Assembly: GCF_009730915.1 (NCBI RefSeq) | Contig: NC_052486.1 | Coordinates: 21,419,589-21,483,588 of the forward strand | Source of the DNA: Dioscorea cayenensis subsp. rotundata | Taxonomy: Eukaryota; Streptophyta; Magnoliopsida; Dioscoreales; Dioscoreaceae | Direction: 5' to 3' | DNA length: 64,000 bases | Part shown: positions 1-12,483 of the stretch, in pieces | How positions within the stretch are numbered: the first letter of the stretch is position 1 | How the letters are laid out: each line of letters opens with the position of its first letter | Translations under genes and position numbers: made by a program | Notes under the pieces: model-generated | Told to the model about the DNA's origin: nothing | The model's database searches: none | What the model saw: only the letters and a program-made list of their open reading frames with translations

Positions 1-368
1 GAAAATAGTGAAAAAAAAATACAAAGAAAAACTGATATATAAATAATATAATAAACATTGTCTAAATTTGATTATAACATATAACCGTTGGATTTGGAAT
101 CCAATGATTAAAAACTAAATCTGTAGGACTAAATTCTATGAATGTTAATAGAAAACGTGTCTCATCTCTAATTAATATATATATTATTATTATTATTATT
201 ATTTTTTTATATTGGGAGTTCTTAGCCAATGAAAAAAACAGAAGGTTCTCTTTTTCCAAAAATCATGCTTTTCGCTTTTCTTTTCTATTAATTGCGATGC
301 TTCTCAAGAAATCGGGGTTCTTTGTTCCCTTTTATTGGGATTATAAGATTCTTGGAAGGGAGGGAGGA
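1..368 (+). other. 5' flank of the O-fucosyltransferase gene
   Basis: AT-rich DNA with a short TA/TTA microsatellite around 174-206, followed by a less AT-rich stretch leading to the first plausible ATG (369). It probably holds the promoter and 5' leader. I cannot place a convincing TATA box because the whole stretch is AT-rich. Confidence 0.4.
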
Positions 369-3300
369 ATGGTTTTCGGAATGGAGAAGAGATCCGATTC
401 GGCGCTTCTTGCATCCAGGAAGCGCTGGGCGCCTAGATCGGTGGTGCTGGGAATGATGCTCTTTCGCGCTTGGCCTCATCTCGCTCTTCGCTGGTCATGT
501 TGTTTCCGACATTGAGTGGACGCGGATTCAGAAGGCATGGCGGTCCAGAAAGGTATGGATTTTCGGCTGTTTTTCTGGTTTATTATTATTTTTTTTTTTG
601 CGGGAATTTTGTTGAGAAAGTTTGGTAGGCTTGTTCTTTTGTTGTTAGGATTTTGGTGGTTGTGATTGATGGATATTGGTATTGATGTGCGTTTTGATAG
701 TGCTTTTTCAGTTTCAGGTGGAGTAAGGATTGTGAAAGATTATGTTTTAGTGGTCTGAGGGGGAAATTTGAGCATTTTAGATGGTTTGGTGGATTAGGTG
801 TTTTTTGTTTTTGTTATTTGGAAGGTATTATTGTTTGATATTGAATTTGATAAGCTTTGGGATAATGTAATTTAATTTCAGGTGGAGTTTGTGTTATATA
901 GATTGGTAATATTAAATAAATGTGGCCCAAAAGATATAACTTCTCAAAAACATCTATTAAGTGTTGTGACTTTTCAATGATAGTATATTAGACCTAAAAC
1001 AGATGTGACCCTTCACGTATATCATTTGAAAGGTTAATGGTTTCATTAAGAGAAAAGTTGTAACTTTTCGAAAAGGTCTTTTGGGTGGTTATAATATTGG
1101 ACAATCACGATTTTTCCAAAGTTGTGATCTTTAGTTGTATCCTGGCCACATAAAACCCTATGGACAATAAAGACCTGAATTAATCTTGTATGATAATCTA
1201 GTACACCAATCCTATTTATTCTAACAATAGGGCTTGCTTAATTGTTTATATGTTGGAAAGTATCATGAAAGATTATGTTTTTGTGGCTAGGGAGAAAAAA
1301 TCTTGGCATTTTAGATTGTTTGGTGGAAAGTCTCTGTTAGAGAAGTTGATAAGCTTGAGTATAATTTAATTCAATTTCAGGTAGAGTGGCTTTTGCAATC
1401 TAAATGTTAGTTGTATTTTAGTGGTCAAAGAGAAAAACCTAAGCATTTTTGATAGGTTGGCGGATATAGAGCCATTTCTTTTTCGGGTGTTAGTTTGGAT
1501 GGTCTGATTGTTGGATATAGAGGTTGATAAGCTTTAGGACAATGTAGGTTAATTTCAGGTGTGGTAGGATTTGCAAATCTATCTTTTTTAAAAAAGAATA
1601 ATGAAAGATTATGTTTTATTGACCTGAGAGAAAATTCTTAGCATTTTAGGAAGTTGAGTAGATTTAGGCTTTTCTTTCAGATACTGTTTGTTTGGCAGGC
1701 CTGATAAATAGATATTAACGTTGGGAGAATGTAGTTTGTTTATAGGTGAATATAATCTATCTGAATGTTAGAAAGTATTAAAATCTCAACATTTTAAGGA
1801 GTTTAGTTGGATTTCAGGTTTTTGGATGTTGTTTGTATGTAGCTTTGGGCTATTTTTTGAACTGTTGTTCGTTTGACAGTCTAATATATAGATATTGGAG
1901 CTGATAATCATTGTGGCTTTAGATGGATTAGGTTTTGCAAATCTTTCTATTCATTAAATTTTGTGGAAAACAAGGATATGCACTACTAGAGATGTTCTTT
2001 TTGCCTAAACCCCCTTGATATTGTAAAATATTTTGTAGATGAGTAGACTTTCCTTTAATGGATGTTGTTAGTGCTGAAGGGCAAATAGACATTAATCAGT
2101 GCTGATAAGCATTTAATAGGTAAAGTTTGATTTGAGGCTGCTCAAAGGTTTGAAATCTATATTTTGGTAAATTTAAAAAAAAAAATATATCATGAAGAGT
2201 GATTTATGTGCCATAGAGAAGTCTTTAAATATGAAATTTTTAATTGAAAAAAACGTGATAGGACTGGTACCAAATCTATATGAGTTTCAGATTACATGAA
2301 CTATTTCATATAATTTTCACTCACTATGTTAAAATTGGATTTCCTTACCCTGCGGTTGTTTTGAATTCATTACTTATTATGGGTGCTTTGGCTAATTTGA
2401 AGATTTTTTCAGGGAGGTTACAGTGGAGTTGTTGATATATGGAAATCAGAGTTTTCAAATTTGTATTATGGTTGTTCTGGTAGGGGCCCTCATTTTCATT
2501 GTAAGTTCTCTAGCTAAATGTGGTGCCTTATCCTTTCTTTAATGGTTTTAATATGTGAAGTGAGGGATTCATACTCCTGGAAAATTGCTATTTCTCCTCG
2601 AGGGAGATCTGTTTTATCTTGTTATCTCTTTGTTAATGTAGAATTTTTCACTTGTATTGAATACATTTTTACAGTGTTTAGTGAGAAACTTTCAATTCAG
2701 CATACTTCCTGATCGCATGTAGTTCAGTAATCCATTTTAGAATGCGTACTGAAATTAACATAAATGTACAGCCATTTAAGAATATGTTGTTATATGTCTT
2801 TATCTTCATGTTCATATATCATCCTGATTATGCTATTATCTTGTTCTTGTCTCTTGAGTTTATTTTGTGATCAATTAAGATTGTTCAATACAACATTATG
2901 CACATACTTTTTATTTTTAATGACTAGTGAGTTGCAAATTTGTGACTAATTAATGCTCTTGATGCAAATAACACTTCTAATAATCAATACTAATCAATCA
3001 CACTTCTATTGATTTTAAACATGTTCTGGTTTTGCATATAGCTGCAGTACCTGAAAGGAAATCTAATGGTTATTTACTAATTGCAACAAGTGGAGGACTA
3101 AATCAACAAAGAACAGGGGTAAGTGCTTTCCTATGCTACTGTGCGGCTAATATGATATGAAGGCATGAAATATTTGTGATGATATTACAAAAGAACTCCA
3201 AGTAGTGGTCATGCCCAGAAAGTCAGATTTATTTAGTTATTTATTTATGGTGATGAAGCTGTAGTTTGGCTAAAAATCCTGCAACTTAGTCATTTCTAGA

Positions 3301-6300
3301 TATAATCTGTGAGTGTTTTTAGCTTTAATGGCATGTCAACCTTGGGAAGGAAGTATTGCAACATCAGGAAACATGAATAGTAATAATAAAGATACGTAAG
3401 GGCAAGATAAAAAGTTAGAAATAAAATCTGGAAGTAAGAGTGTAAGAATTTCAAGCCAGAGTCTATTATAAATGCTAAGCATTCCAATTAGAGATGTACT
3501 AGCTTGCTTTCATGCTGATATGCATTTTATTGAGGTTAGAAATATATAACCAATAGAACTAATCTTCCAATCATCTCAATTTGGGTCTTAATCTTTTCAT
3601 ATGTGAATTTTCAATTTCTTTGAAACTTTAGTTAATGCTCTATATGGTCTATAGGTGACAGAGAGACTCATATGAAGGCAAAGATTTTAACGAATAAAAA
3701 TGAACATCAAGGTCCCTAATATGCAAAAGATCTTGCATCTTAAATAGCCAGCACTTGTTTCAGTTTGCTGGATGCTGGAAGCCCATTTCACCAATGATTA
3801 TATGACAATAATAGTTCGTTTAGCACAATTTGTGACACAGCTTTGCAACCTTGCCGCAATTTCCTTTAGGAAAAGCATTTTTCTCTAGCATTTGATAAAA
3901 GTCTAATTAGAAGGTCAAATTGTATTTGAGGGAGTGCATTATTCTCATGTAATTTTTTTGATTCTTTTGAATAAACCAATAAGGGAATTATTTTGTACAA
4001 TGACTAGACATTTTCTTGGTTCTCATATTCATTCTATATATTTAGATAACAGATGCTGTTGTTGTTGCTCGGATTCTGAATGCTACACTTGTTGTACCTG
4101 AGCTGGATCATCATTCTTTCTGGAAAGATAACAGGTGAGACAACATTTAATAGGTGCGGTGTATGTTTATATCTAAGTACATAAATAAAGACATTTAGCA
4201 GGAAAATGCTATCCAAGAAAATATCTCTTCTTTTTCTTTTTGTGTGAAATGTAGAATTGCATACATCTTATGAAAATAATTCCTGACTTGCAGTGATTTT
4301 GTCAACATATTTGATGTTGACTGGTTCATGTCTTTTCTTTCGAAGGATGTGAAAATTGTTAAAAGGATACCTGATAAGGTAATGCGATCAATGGAAAAGC
4401 CTCCATACACAATGCGTGTTCCAAGAAAGTCAAGTCCAGAGTATTATCTTGATGAAGTTCTTCCAATACTCCTTCGAAGGCGTGTAAGTAGAAATAAACT
4501 AATTTAGATTTGGTGTATGAATTGGATCTCATGGAGCTTTCTTCCGGAGGGTATTGCTTAGATTTGGCATGATGGTTGTTTAAGGGATATATGTATTTAC
4601 CCATTTTGTGTATGCAGGCTTTGCAGCTGACGAAGTTCGATTACAGGCTTGCAAACTGGCTTGGTGAGGATTTGCAGAAATTGCGATGCCGTGTTAATTA
4701 TCATGCTTTGAGATTTACAAGGCCTATAGAGACACTTGGGCAGAAGTTGATTACAACAATGCGAAGCATGACCTCTCGCTTTATTGCGGTTCATCTGAGG
4801 TATACTTCTTTGTCTTGATTGTGTTAATTTCAGACAATATTACTTCATGGGTGTAAAGAAAATTTTCTTTTGTTTGATATTTACTGCTCATGACCTTGTG
4901 AGATGATGCACATCCTTATCTTGGTCTTCGCCACCTGGTCAATCAGGATTATATTCAGATTCAATATTCCTGTTGCCATGATTCAGAGTTCTTTATATAA
5001 CTTTATTAATTTTTCCAATTTGCATTTCTGGATGCAGCTTCCCATTTTTATTGGTTATATTATTTTTCTCGGCACTTTGTGTTCTCATTTGGAAAGTTCT
5101 AATTTGTTTTTAAGCATTTGTTGATGCATGCATAAGCAGGTCTTGTGCACCGCTGAACTTTTTGTTTGATTTTCTTCTTTCTTATAATTGTATAAATTTG
5201 TTAGTCTATAACTGAGCTTTTGAATGAATTTTACATTTATACTGAATTAGATAGAGAGAAAATTGGAGATTTTCATGTTGTGGCTGAAAAATAACTTTTA
5301 GATGACAATGTTGTTTGCCTGACGTATGAGTTCCCCCTTTCTTTATGCTAACAGGTTTGAACCTGACATGCTTGCATTTTCTGGTTGTTATTATGGCGGT
5401 GGTGAAAAAGAGCGCAGTGAGCTAGGTGCAATTAGGAAGCGATGGGAGACATTACCTGTGAGATACCATTCCCACTCATCTGTTTGATTGTTTATAATTC
5501 ATAGTAAATTGATGTTGCACCACCCTACTGAAATTATCTTTACCTCAAATATTTCATTTTGGTTAATGAGTCAACATTTTGAACTTTCATAGTTCCTTGC
5601 TGTTTGCAGAGGTATTTTAAAACCCTTGTATGAATTTTATTCATATTTGTTGTTTCACTCCCTACCGAAAACAACCTTGCTGTTATGGTCATCTTCTGCG
5701 GCGTTCTGTTGTCAGTGCCTTAATCTATATGGATTGAAATGAAGGCTTTTATCCATCAGGCATATCCCTACCTATTTGCACATTGATGAGTGGATAAAAC
5801 AATCCCAGTTTTGTACCTGAAATAAAACAATTTGTCAAAGCAAAAGTGTTAGAAAATTAATGAAATAAATTCATTGGTGGCTTCAGCAGCAAAATTTGTA
5901 AATCACACTAAAAGCAAAAAGGTTTAGCTTCTTTTCATAGATTAATATAGACTTGAATTTCCATTACTTTCTTCCTTATTAAGTTTAACCTGATGGAACA
6001 TAGTTGTAACCATTTGTAATTGTATATTGGCAGGACTTAATCCCTGAAGACGAGCGCAGTCGAGGGAGGTGTCCACTAACACCCCATGAAGTTGGATTAA
6101 TGCTACGAGCACTTGGCTTTGGAAATGACTCATATCTTTATGTTGCATCAGGAGAGATATATGGTGGTGGCAAGACTTTACAGCCTCTCAAAGATCTGTT
6201 TCCAAACTTTTATACCAAGGAAATGCTTGCTGGAGATGATTTGAAACCCTTTCTTCCATTTGCCTCCCGCCTCGCTGCGATTGACTATATTGTTTGTGAT

Positions 6301-7232
6301 GAGAGTGATGTGTTTGTTACCAATAACAATGGAAATATGGCCAAGATTCTAGCTGGCAGGAGGTATGAATCTAACCTTGTTTAATTGATGCTTTTACTTT
6401 AATGCTTTTGGATTTTAGATGTTGCTGCTTCTCTGATCTTGTTAATCTCAAGAAGACCTAGTAGAATAAATGTTCAAATAACATATCTTGTTCTAGTCAT
6501 TTCTTGGGGAGGTGATTTATGAAGGCTAGGGAAATGCTAATTTGTTAAACTTTTGAATATCCCTTTCTGGGCTTGTTTGGCTAACATTGTGCACCTATGC
6601 ATCATACATCATAGGTTTCGTTGACAAGGTAGTGTTGATAACATCAACGCTAATGCTTCATATTTCTTTGAAACTGCTTTAATTATTGAATTGCCACATA
6701 TGAACTTCATGGCAATTGCTTCTTTTTCTCCCCTTGGCTCCTTCTAATCATATTTTAAGTAGTTCACTTTCTGATAAGAAGAAGCCATCGATTTATTTCA
6801 ACCTAATAATCAATGAAAGTTCTATTGTTTCAGCTGTTTCCCTGTGAAAATGGGTCTTGAGAAGTGCAAATCATTCAATTTAATGGCTTTGGGGTTTTTC
6901 CTTTCAGTGGCAAGACACCATAAAAAGATATATAGAGTTCTGTCATCTGATGATCCATAACTGATTCAAAGTTTCCTGCAGGAGGTACATGGGACACAAG
7001 AGGACCATCCGACCAAACTCAAAAAAACTGAGCTCATTATTTAAGGGACGCGATAAGATGAACACAGAAACATTTGCCAAGAAAGTCAAGTCATGCCAGA
7101 AAGGTTTCATGGGGGAACCCAGATGAGATGCGGCCGGGAAGAGGTGATTTTCATGAATTTTCATCTTCATGTATCTGCAGGAAATCAGATAACCGGAATG
7201 AGTCTTCAGATAATCCTAAGAAGCTGCTTTGA
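369..7232 (+). CDS. O-fucosyltransferase family protein, nine exons, two +1 frame breaks
   Basis: Predicted type II Golgi/endomembrane glycosyltransferase of the plant O-FucT family (GT106, formerly DUF246); the substrate is not predictable. Exons by homology and GT-AG sites: 369-552, 2413-2500, 3042-3118, 4046-4134, 4294-4483, 4618-4799, 5355-5457, 6034-6362, 6982-7232. Family blocks visible: ATSGGLNQQRTGITDAVVVA, PRKS..YYLDEVLP, LQKLRCRVNYHALRF, the HLRFEPDM motif across the exon 6/7 junction, GEIYGGG, and DESDVFVTNNNGNMAKILAGRRRY. The frame breaks in exon 1 near the T run 462-464: skipping one base yields a hydrophobic N-terminal anchor (FALGLISLFAGHVV) and a phase-0 splice to exon 2. It breaks again at the G run 7111-7115, where skipping one base moves the stop from 7124 to 7230-7232 and restores the conserved tail. 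With both skipped the product is about 496 aa, or 492 aa from ATG 381, a normal family length. Either assembly indels or a recent pseudogene. Confidence 0.88.
690..1960 (+). repeat. Degenerate tandem repeats inside O-FucT intron 1
   Basis: Intron 1 (553-2412) repeatedly contains the same blocks in the same order: a GATAAGCTTT-like block, TTTCAGGTGGAGT-like, GAAAGATTATGTTTT, and AGCATTTTAGA followed by GGTTTGGTGGA. Copies are recognisable near 715, 870, 1350 and 1545, with weaker remnants to about 1960. Spacing is irregular (roughly 160-480 bp). Each good copy carries a TTTCAG|GT string that resembles a 3' splice site. Confidence 0.55.
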
Positions 7233-8571
7233 TTGAAAAATGTGAGACCGATAATGAAGTTGAATAGCAAGTCCATCGACAAAGCGTTGGACAGAGGAGT
7301 TAAAAGAGGGAATTTATTTACTTCGAGGTGTTTATTCTAGATGTATACTATGTAGCTTTTTCTGATCACTTTCATCCAAGTTTCGCTTCGGTCACACTGG
7401 ATGCAGTAAGCTGTCTTCAGGAAGATGAAGTGCTGATGCTTCTTTTTATTACTGTGGAGTAATCAGAAACCTTCATCAAGATTTTGTAGTATTAATTGTA
7501 ATTTCAATTCTGGTTCTGTTGTAAGCTGCTTCATCTTTGAAGAGGTCTGTGTTTGTTGTTGTGTTTCAAAGTGTTATAAATGTTGCTTTTTTACCTTTAA
7601 AAAAAAAAAAGCTATATCATCATGTTGTTTCATATGATTTTCTTATTCCTGGTCTTTTTATTCAAGAATCAAACAGGTCTCTTTTATGTTCAACTGTTTT
7701 ATGTTTTTGTCAATTCTAAGTTGTGTTTAATTTTTATTGTTAGAGAAAATAGATTCCCTTGACATCATGCACCTTTGCTATAAGTGGGGACAATCTTCCT
7801 TACTAGGCCGGTCTTTTGGGGTCCGCTCTTTCCTCCACTTGTGTGCATTACATTGTAACTGCCCTGTATTTGGTTTTTGCATTATTGTTAAAAAAATGAA
7901 TACAAAAAAATCTCTAAACAAGTTTTTTTAATAATTTAATACATCAAAAATTAAAAATAGTTTTAATAAATGAAAAGAATTTGAAGGAACTAAAAATAAT
8001 TTAAATTAACTTAAAAAAAAAATTGAAGGGTTTGCACTAAATTTATTAACTTTATTAAATTAAAGTTGTTTATATATCCTCTTGAGTGAGGAATGAAAGT
8101 TTTACATAATTCTCTTAGTATCAGGGTTGCCATCTAGTTGTTTATTCATCACCATTGAGATTTATCTGGGTTTCAGCTCCGATCTCAAACTATGTGCATA
8201 TTGTTTTTGTACTCATTATGCTATCAGTAAAAAAGAAGTCATTAGCTTTCAGGCTTTATATTTTTGTTTTTTGTTATTAAACTTAAGTATGCTTCCAATC
8301 ATTTATACAAACTTGTATTTTAATATTTAATGATTACAATTAAGAACTTGTTGTGTCAAGCATGCTTTTACTCACATTAAATATCTGCTCACTCCATGCA
8401 GCAAGCAAAGGACATATAAAATTTTTTTTTGTAACTAATCAAAATAATGTGTTAAGGGTTTTCATTACCTTCGCCACCATTTAAGAATGTTAAAATTCAT
8501 ACCTCTATTAATGTTCTTAAAATTTAAGAAGGTAGTGTTTAAGTAGAGTTGACATCCAACAACAACAACAC

Positions 8572-8609
<38 letters not shown>

Positions 8610-9350
8610 TATTATTCCCCAAAACCACCACCAGCTAAGTGGCGGGTTTTGATAAGCCTAGTTAGGACCAATTGTCGGCCTCTAGTTTCGTTGTAACTTG
8701 ATGGATTTAATAAAAAATAAAAAAAAAGGGTTTGGAGGAAATTTTTTTACATGTGAGATCACCATTCATCTAATCAATATGATTTAAAATAAATAATTTC
8801 TAATTTAATTTATATTTTAAATTAATTATTTTTTTAATGAAATACAGACAAATCAAGTATCAAAAATATATTCAAATGTAAAATTTATCTCTAGTACATC
8901 TGCGCACTTTAACACCCTAAAACAGGAAGTAATACTTTTATTTATAAGCTACATAAATTAATACATTATTAAGAGTTAATTGGTATGTTGTTGGAGAGAA
9001 AGAGAAATTAATTTTATATTATTTATTTCTTTAATCATTCCCCTATGCATTCTTCCAAACTTTGGCTACACAATACCTTTGGTCGGTGGACTGATGCGCT
9101 TACAAATTTTATTTTATTTTTTATTTTTATTATTATTTGGTCAGAGAACTTGGGTATGCCGTGACCGCACTTTAATTTTATTGACAATGATATGTTACCA
9201 AATTTAATAGTTTTACATATGTTACTCCATCCTTTCATTAGAAGTGCCCTCACTTTAATTGTTATAGAAAATGGTTAGAATTAAAAGTTTTATAAAAATT
9301 TAGTTTTTTTTTTTTTTACTTTTCTACTCATCCATTAAAATGATGTATTT
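7233..9350. other. 3' UTR and gene-free AT-rich spacer
   Basis: The first few hundred bases, T-rich and ending near 7600, are plausible 3' UTR of the upstream gene. Beyond about 7700 I see only AT-rich DNA and no coding signal. A TAA microsatellite lies at 8572-8609. Confidence 0.45.
8572..8609. repeat. (TAA)n microsatellite
   Basis: About 12 uninterrupted TAA units in intergenic DNA. Confidence 0.9.
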
Positions 9351-9364
9351 AAAATAACATGGAT

Positions 9365-9783
9365 TGGATTGTATGAAATAATCGTATTTTTCATTTGAAT
9401 GCCTTACCGTTTTACAATATAATTTTTAAAACTGTTAACATATTTCTTTCTTGGTTTTCAATAGTTGCTGATAGTCAATAGCTATCTCTTAATGAAGCAG
9501 CTTAGAAAATTAAGCACTCATTCAATTTTCTTAAGCGCTAGAGTCTCAAATCAAGCCAGCAATTCTGATCCTGATCTTGCGTAGTAGTAGGCGGTCCATC
9601 TGATAGTTTGGGTAGGCCTGAGGGGCTAGACGGTGGCTTCTGTCTTTCCAGCTATTTTTTTTCATATTTTTACTTCATATTGTACTTTATTCTATTTCCT
9701 TATTTCGTAAGATGATTTATCTTCTGTTTTCTGTTGTTACTTTTATTCAATAAAGTTGTGGTTTATCCACATTTATTTTTAAA
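9365..9783 (+). mobile_element. 5'-truncated LINE-like retroposon stub
   Basis: The 419 bp segment is flanked by a perfect 14-bp direct repeat, AAAATAACATGGAT, at 9351-9364 and 9784-9797. Its right end finishes with an AATAAA-containing block and a short A-rich tail. Variable-length TSD plus 3' poly(A) is the signature of target-primed reverse transcription. No coding region remains. A truncated LINE 3' end fits best; any other L1-mobilised transcript is possible. Confidence 0.7.
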
Positions 9784-10069
9784 AAAATAACATGGATAAA
9801 AAATAATAAATTTAAAAATTAATATTTAAATTTGTTATTTAGATAAATAATTTGGGATATGAAAGTTTCTAGAGGTTGATACTTACAATGCATCAAAAGG
9901 AGTACTTAGTAATAGTATTTCATCACCTAAGTTATATATAATAATTATTTTATATAATTATATCCTAACATATAAAATTCTATCCTTATATTTTTTAATT
10001 TATAATTAACTCGTTCTATCAAAAGACTCATTCCAAGAGAGCCAAATTTCAAATTAAATAGCATTTTTG

Positions 10070-10444
10070 GGGTAATTTTTTTAGTAAGTCACTAAATTTT
10101 GGCTCATTTTCACTTTGATCACTGAACTTTAATTTGTATCAATTTGGTCACTCAATTTTAATTTGATTTCATTGGGTAGTAAATCAAGGAATTTCAGAAC
10201 CCAAATGAATGATGTAGCTCTTTTTTGATGACATGTACGGACTCAAATAGACTTAATAATGTGCCATGGGAAGAATTGACTCGGATTTTTAGATAGTCAT
10301 GTAACCAATTAAGAGTTAAAATCCTTGATTTATTACCCAGTGAAATCAAATTAAAATTGAGTGACCAAATTGATACGAATTGAAGTTCAATGATCAAAGT
10401 GAAAATGAGCCAAAGTTTAATGACCTAGTAAAAAACTTACCCAA
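10070..10444. mobile_element. Fold-back MITE, Mutator-like
   Basis: The left arm (about 10070-10195) and right arm (about 10316-10444) are inverted complements over most of their length, so the element folds into one long hairpin with a loop of about 120 bp. The outer ends are GGGTAA on the left and TTACCC on the right. The flanks share CATTTTTG (10062-10069 and 10445-10452), extending to 8 of 9 matching bases, which suits a Mutator-type 9-bp TSD. No ORF. Confidence 0.72.
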
Positions 10445-10761
10445 CATTTTTGTCCTTCAAGTCTTCATGCCAACAAAGTCAAAATATTAATATAATAATT
10501 GTTTAATTGTAGTCCACTTATATTGAATTTAGCGAGTAGACATGAATAGTAAATATTATAAAGTTCAATCATATATATTGTACCAATCTACAAATAGATT
10601 TAATCTGACATCAGTTGTGTTAGAGTGAGCTTGAATTTTTTTTTTTTTTTAAATTAATATTTTAAAATGAAGGGTATATAATTTTCTATCAAATTAGTAT
10701 TTTAAAATGAAGGTCTGCGCCCTGATAAATAGTATAAAAGTCTCTCTGGGAACACCAATGT

Positions 10762-11743
10762 TAGAGATGGCAATTTGTACCCTACCCGACGGATATACCC
10801 GTACCCGTACCCGGTCAAAGAGGGTATTACCCTCTTTGACCGGCACGGCACGGTGAAAGGGTATTACCCGTTAGTTTTTGAGCTGCAGATTTCGGGGTGC
10901 AGGTATGCCCCTCACCCTACCCGCACTCCTTACCCTCTCATATATATATATAATTTTTTATTAAACTAAACATTTACTCATAATTTACTCAATATCTATT
11001 TTTATGGTAATTAATTTGAAAAATAATACTTCAAATTTTTCTCTTAATATATTATTTTTAAATTTTTATTTAATTTCTATATTTATATTTGATAATATTA
11101 TCAAAATTGAATTTTTAGATATATATTAAGAATCATAATTAAATTAAAAAAATAAACAAATATAAAAAAATAATGTTATAATAATTTATTCTATAAATTA
11201 TAAGAACATCCCGAAAAAGATACTTAATAAAAATCAATTGGATATAACTTATGAGAATTACTTATAATGTTTTTTATATTCAAAATCTTACTAGATATTT
11301 ATAAAATTTGAAGCTATATAAAATATAAATAGTAGATATATGAAAAATTTTTAAACAAAAACCAAGATGGTTAAACATGAACAAAACAAAAGGTAGAGTT
11401 ACCATTGAATCCTAAATAGACTTCATTTTTATGTGATTATATAATTTAAGATAAACAAATATATATCAACTTGTAATTTTGAATTTATGGACATGTGTTT
11501 AAAGATTGTAATATAATGTATAACTAATTCATTTTTATTATTATTTAAATTTAATTCGATAATTTGAACAACGGGCAAGCGGAGTAGCGTCAGTGGATAG
11601 CACCAGTACCGCGGGTAAGGGTAAGGGTATGATTTTTTTTACCCTGAAGGGTACGGGTAAGGGTACGGGTATGGGGTAGAGGTTACGGGTACGGGTAAGG
11701 GTTTTGACATACCCTACCCATACCCTACCCGTTGCCATCCCTA
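10762..11743. mobile_element. Non-autonomous hAT-type transposon
   Basis: The ends are TAGAGATGGCAA and TTGCCATCCCTA, near-perfect terminal inverted repeats of hAT type. A perfect 8-bp TSD, ACCAATGT, sits at 10754-10761 and 11744-11751. Sub-terminal regions are built from GGGTACGGGTA-like units on both sides, giving spurious Tyr/Pro-rich reading frames. The interior is AT-rich with no transposase, so it would need an enzyme in trans. Confidence 0.85.
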
Positions 11744-11751
11744 ACCAATGT

Positions 11752-12483
11752 ATGGTCTTTGGACTACGTTAGTGGAGTCAAGGATTTGTTTTTGTTTGTT
11801 TTTTATTTATTTTTTTTTTCTGATTTTTAGTAGGGAAATGCTTTAGTTTTTAAAGTCAAATTAATTTTTTGGAGTTAAGGGGTTTGCACCCTTACAATAT
11901 AGTTATTTACTTATTTATAGTTCATTTTTTATTTAAAAAAATAGTCAATTTGATTCTTTTTCTCGCTTGATTGATAATATGATAATTTATCCCATAATGG
12001 ATTATTTTTTTTTTAAATCAAGATTGATTAATTACTTAATATGTGGAGTCCATTTGACTAAATTATATATATACACACTGTTAAGAGTAGTTTTGATTTA
12101 CTAATGACAAAGTGATCTATTAATAACCGGGTTCCCATTAAAAATTTTCACAAATGGTGAGAGTTCGAATTATGGATAAGGACATATTTCTATAAGTGTG
12201 AGTAGTGGTTGTGTATGAATGATCCTAGCGCTCATATGTGTACGGGTCTCATCTTCACTTACTCCGCTAAGATTTGTACATGCTCCTATATTTTTTAGTG
12301 ACCTAGCGTTCACCTTGGCCCCAAAAAAACGAGTAGCCTTTATTTTTCTTGATTTTCCTTTAATAAATTAGTGATTTAATTATCCAAATTTTTATATATA
12401 TATATATATATATACACACAGAGGGAGGTGACCGAGTGATTGAAGTTGAAGATACAAAGCAAGACTTATTGTTCCTTTGAGAG
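11752..12483 (+). other. Upstream region of the first dioxygenase gene
   Basis: AT-rich DNA with an (AT)n tract at about 12393-12413 and a short purine-rich leader before the ATG at 12484. A block at about 12130-12330, less AT-rich than its surroundings, looks like an old SINE or LINE scrap; I could not find TSDs for it. Confidence 0.4.

Noticed and set aside
10775..11738. Tyr/Pro-rich small proteins
   Set aside because: They are the GGGTACGGGTA-type sub-terminal repeats of the hAT-type element.
12130..12330. SINE candidate upstream of the first dioxygenase gene
   Set aside because: A B-box-like string alone, without an A box, a tail or TSDs.
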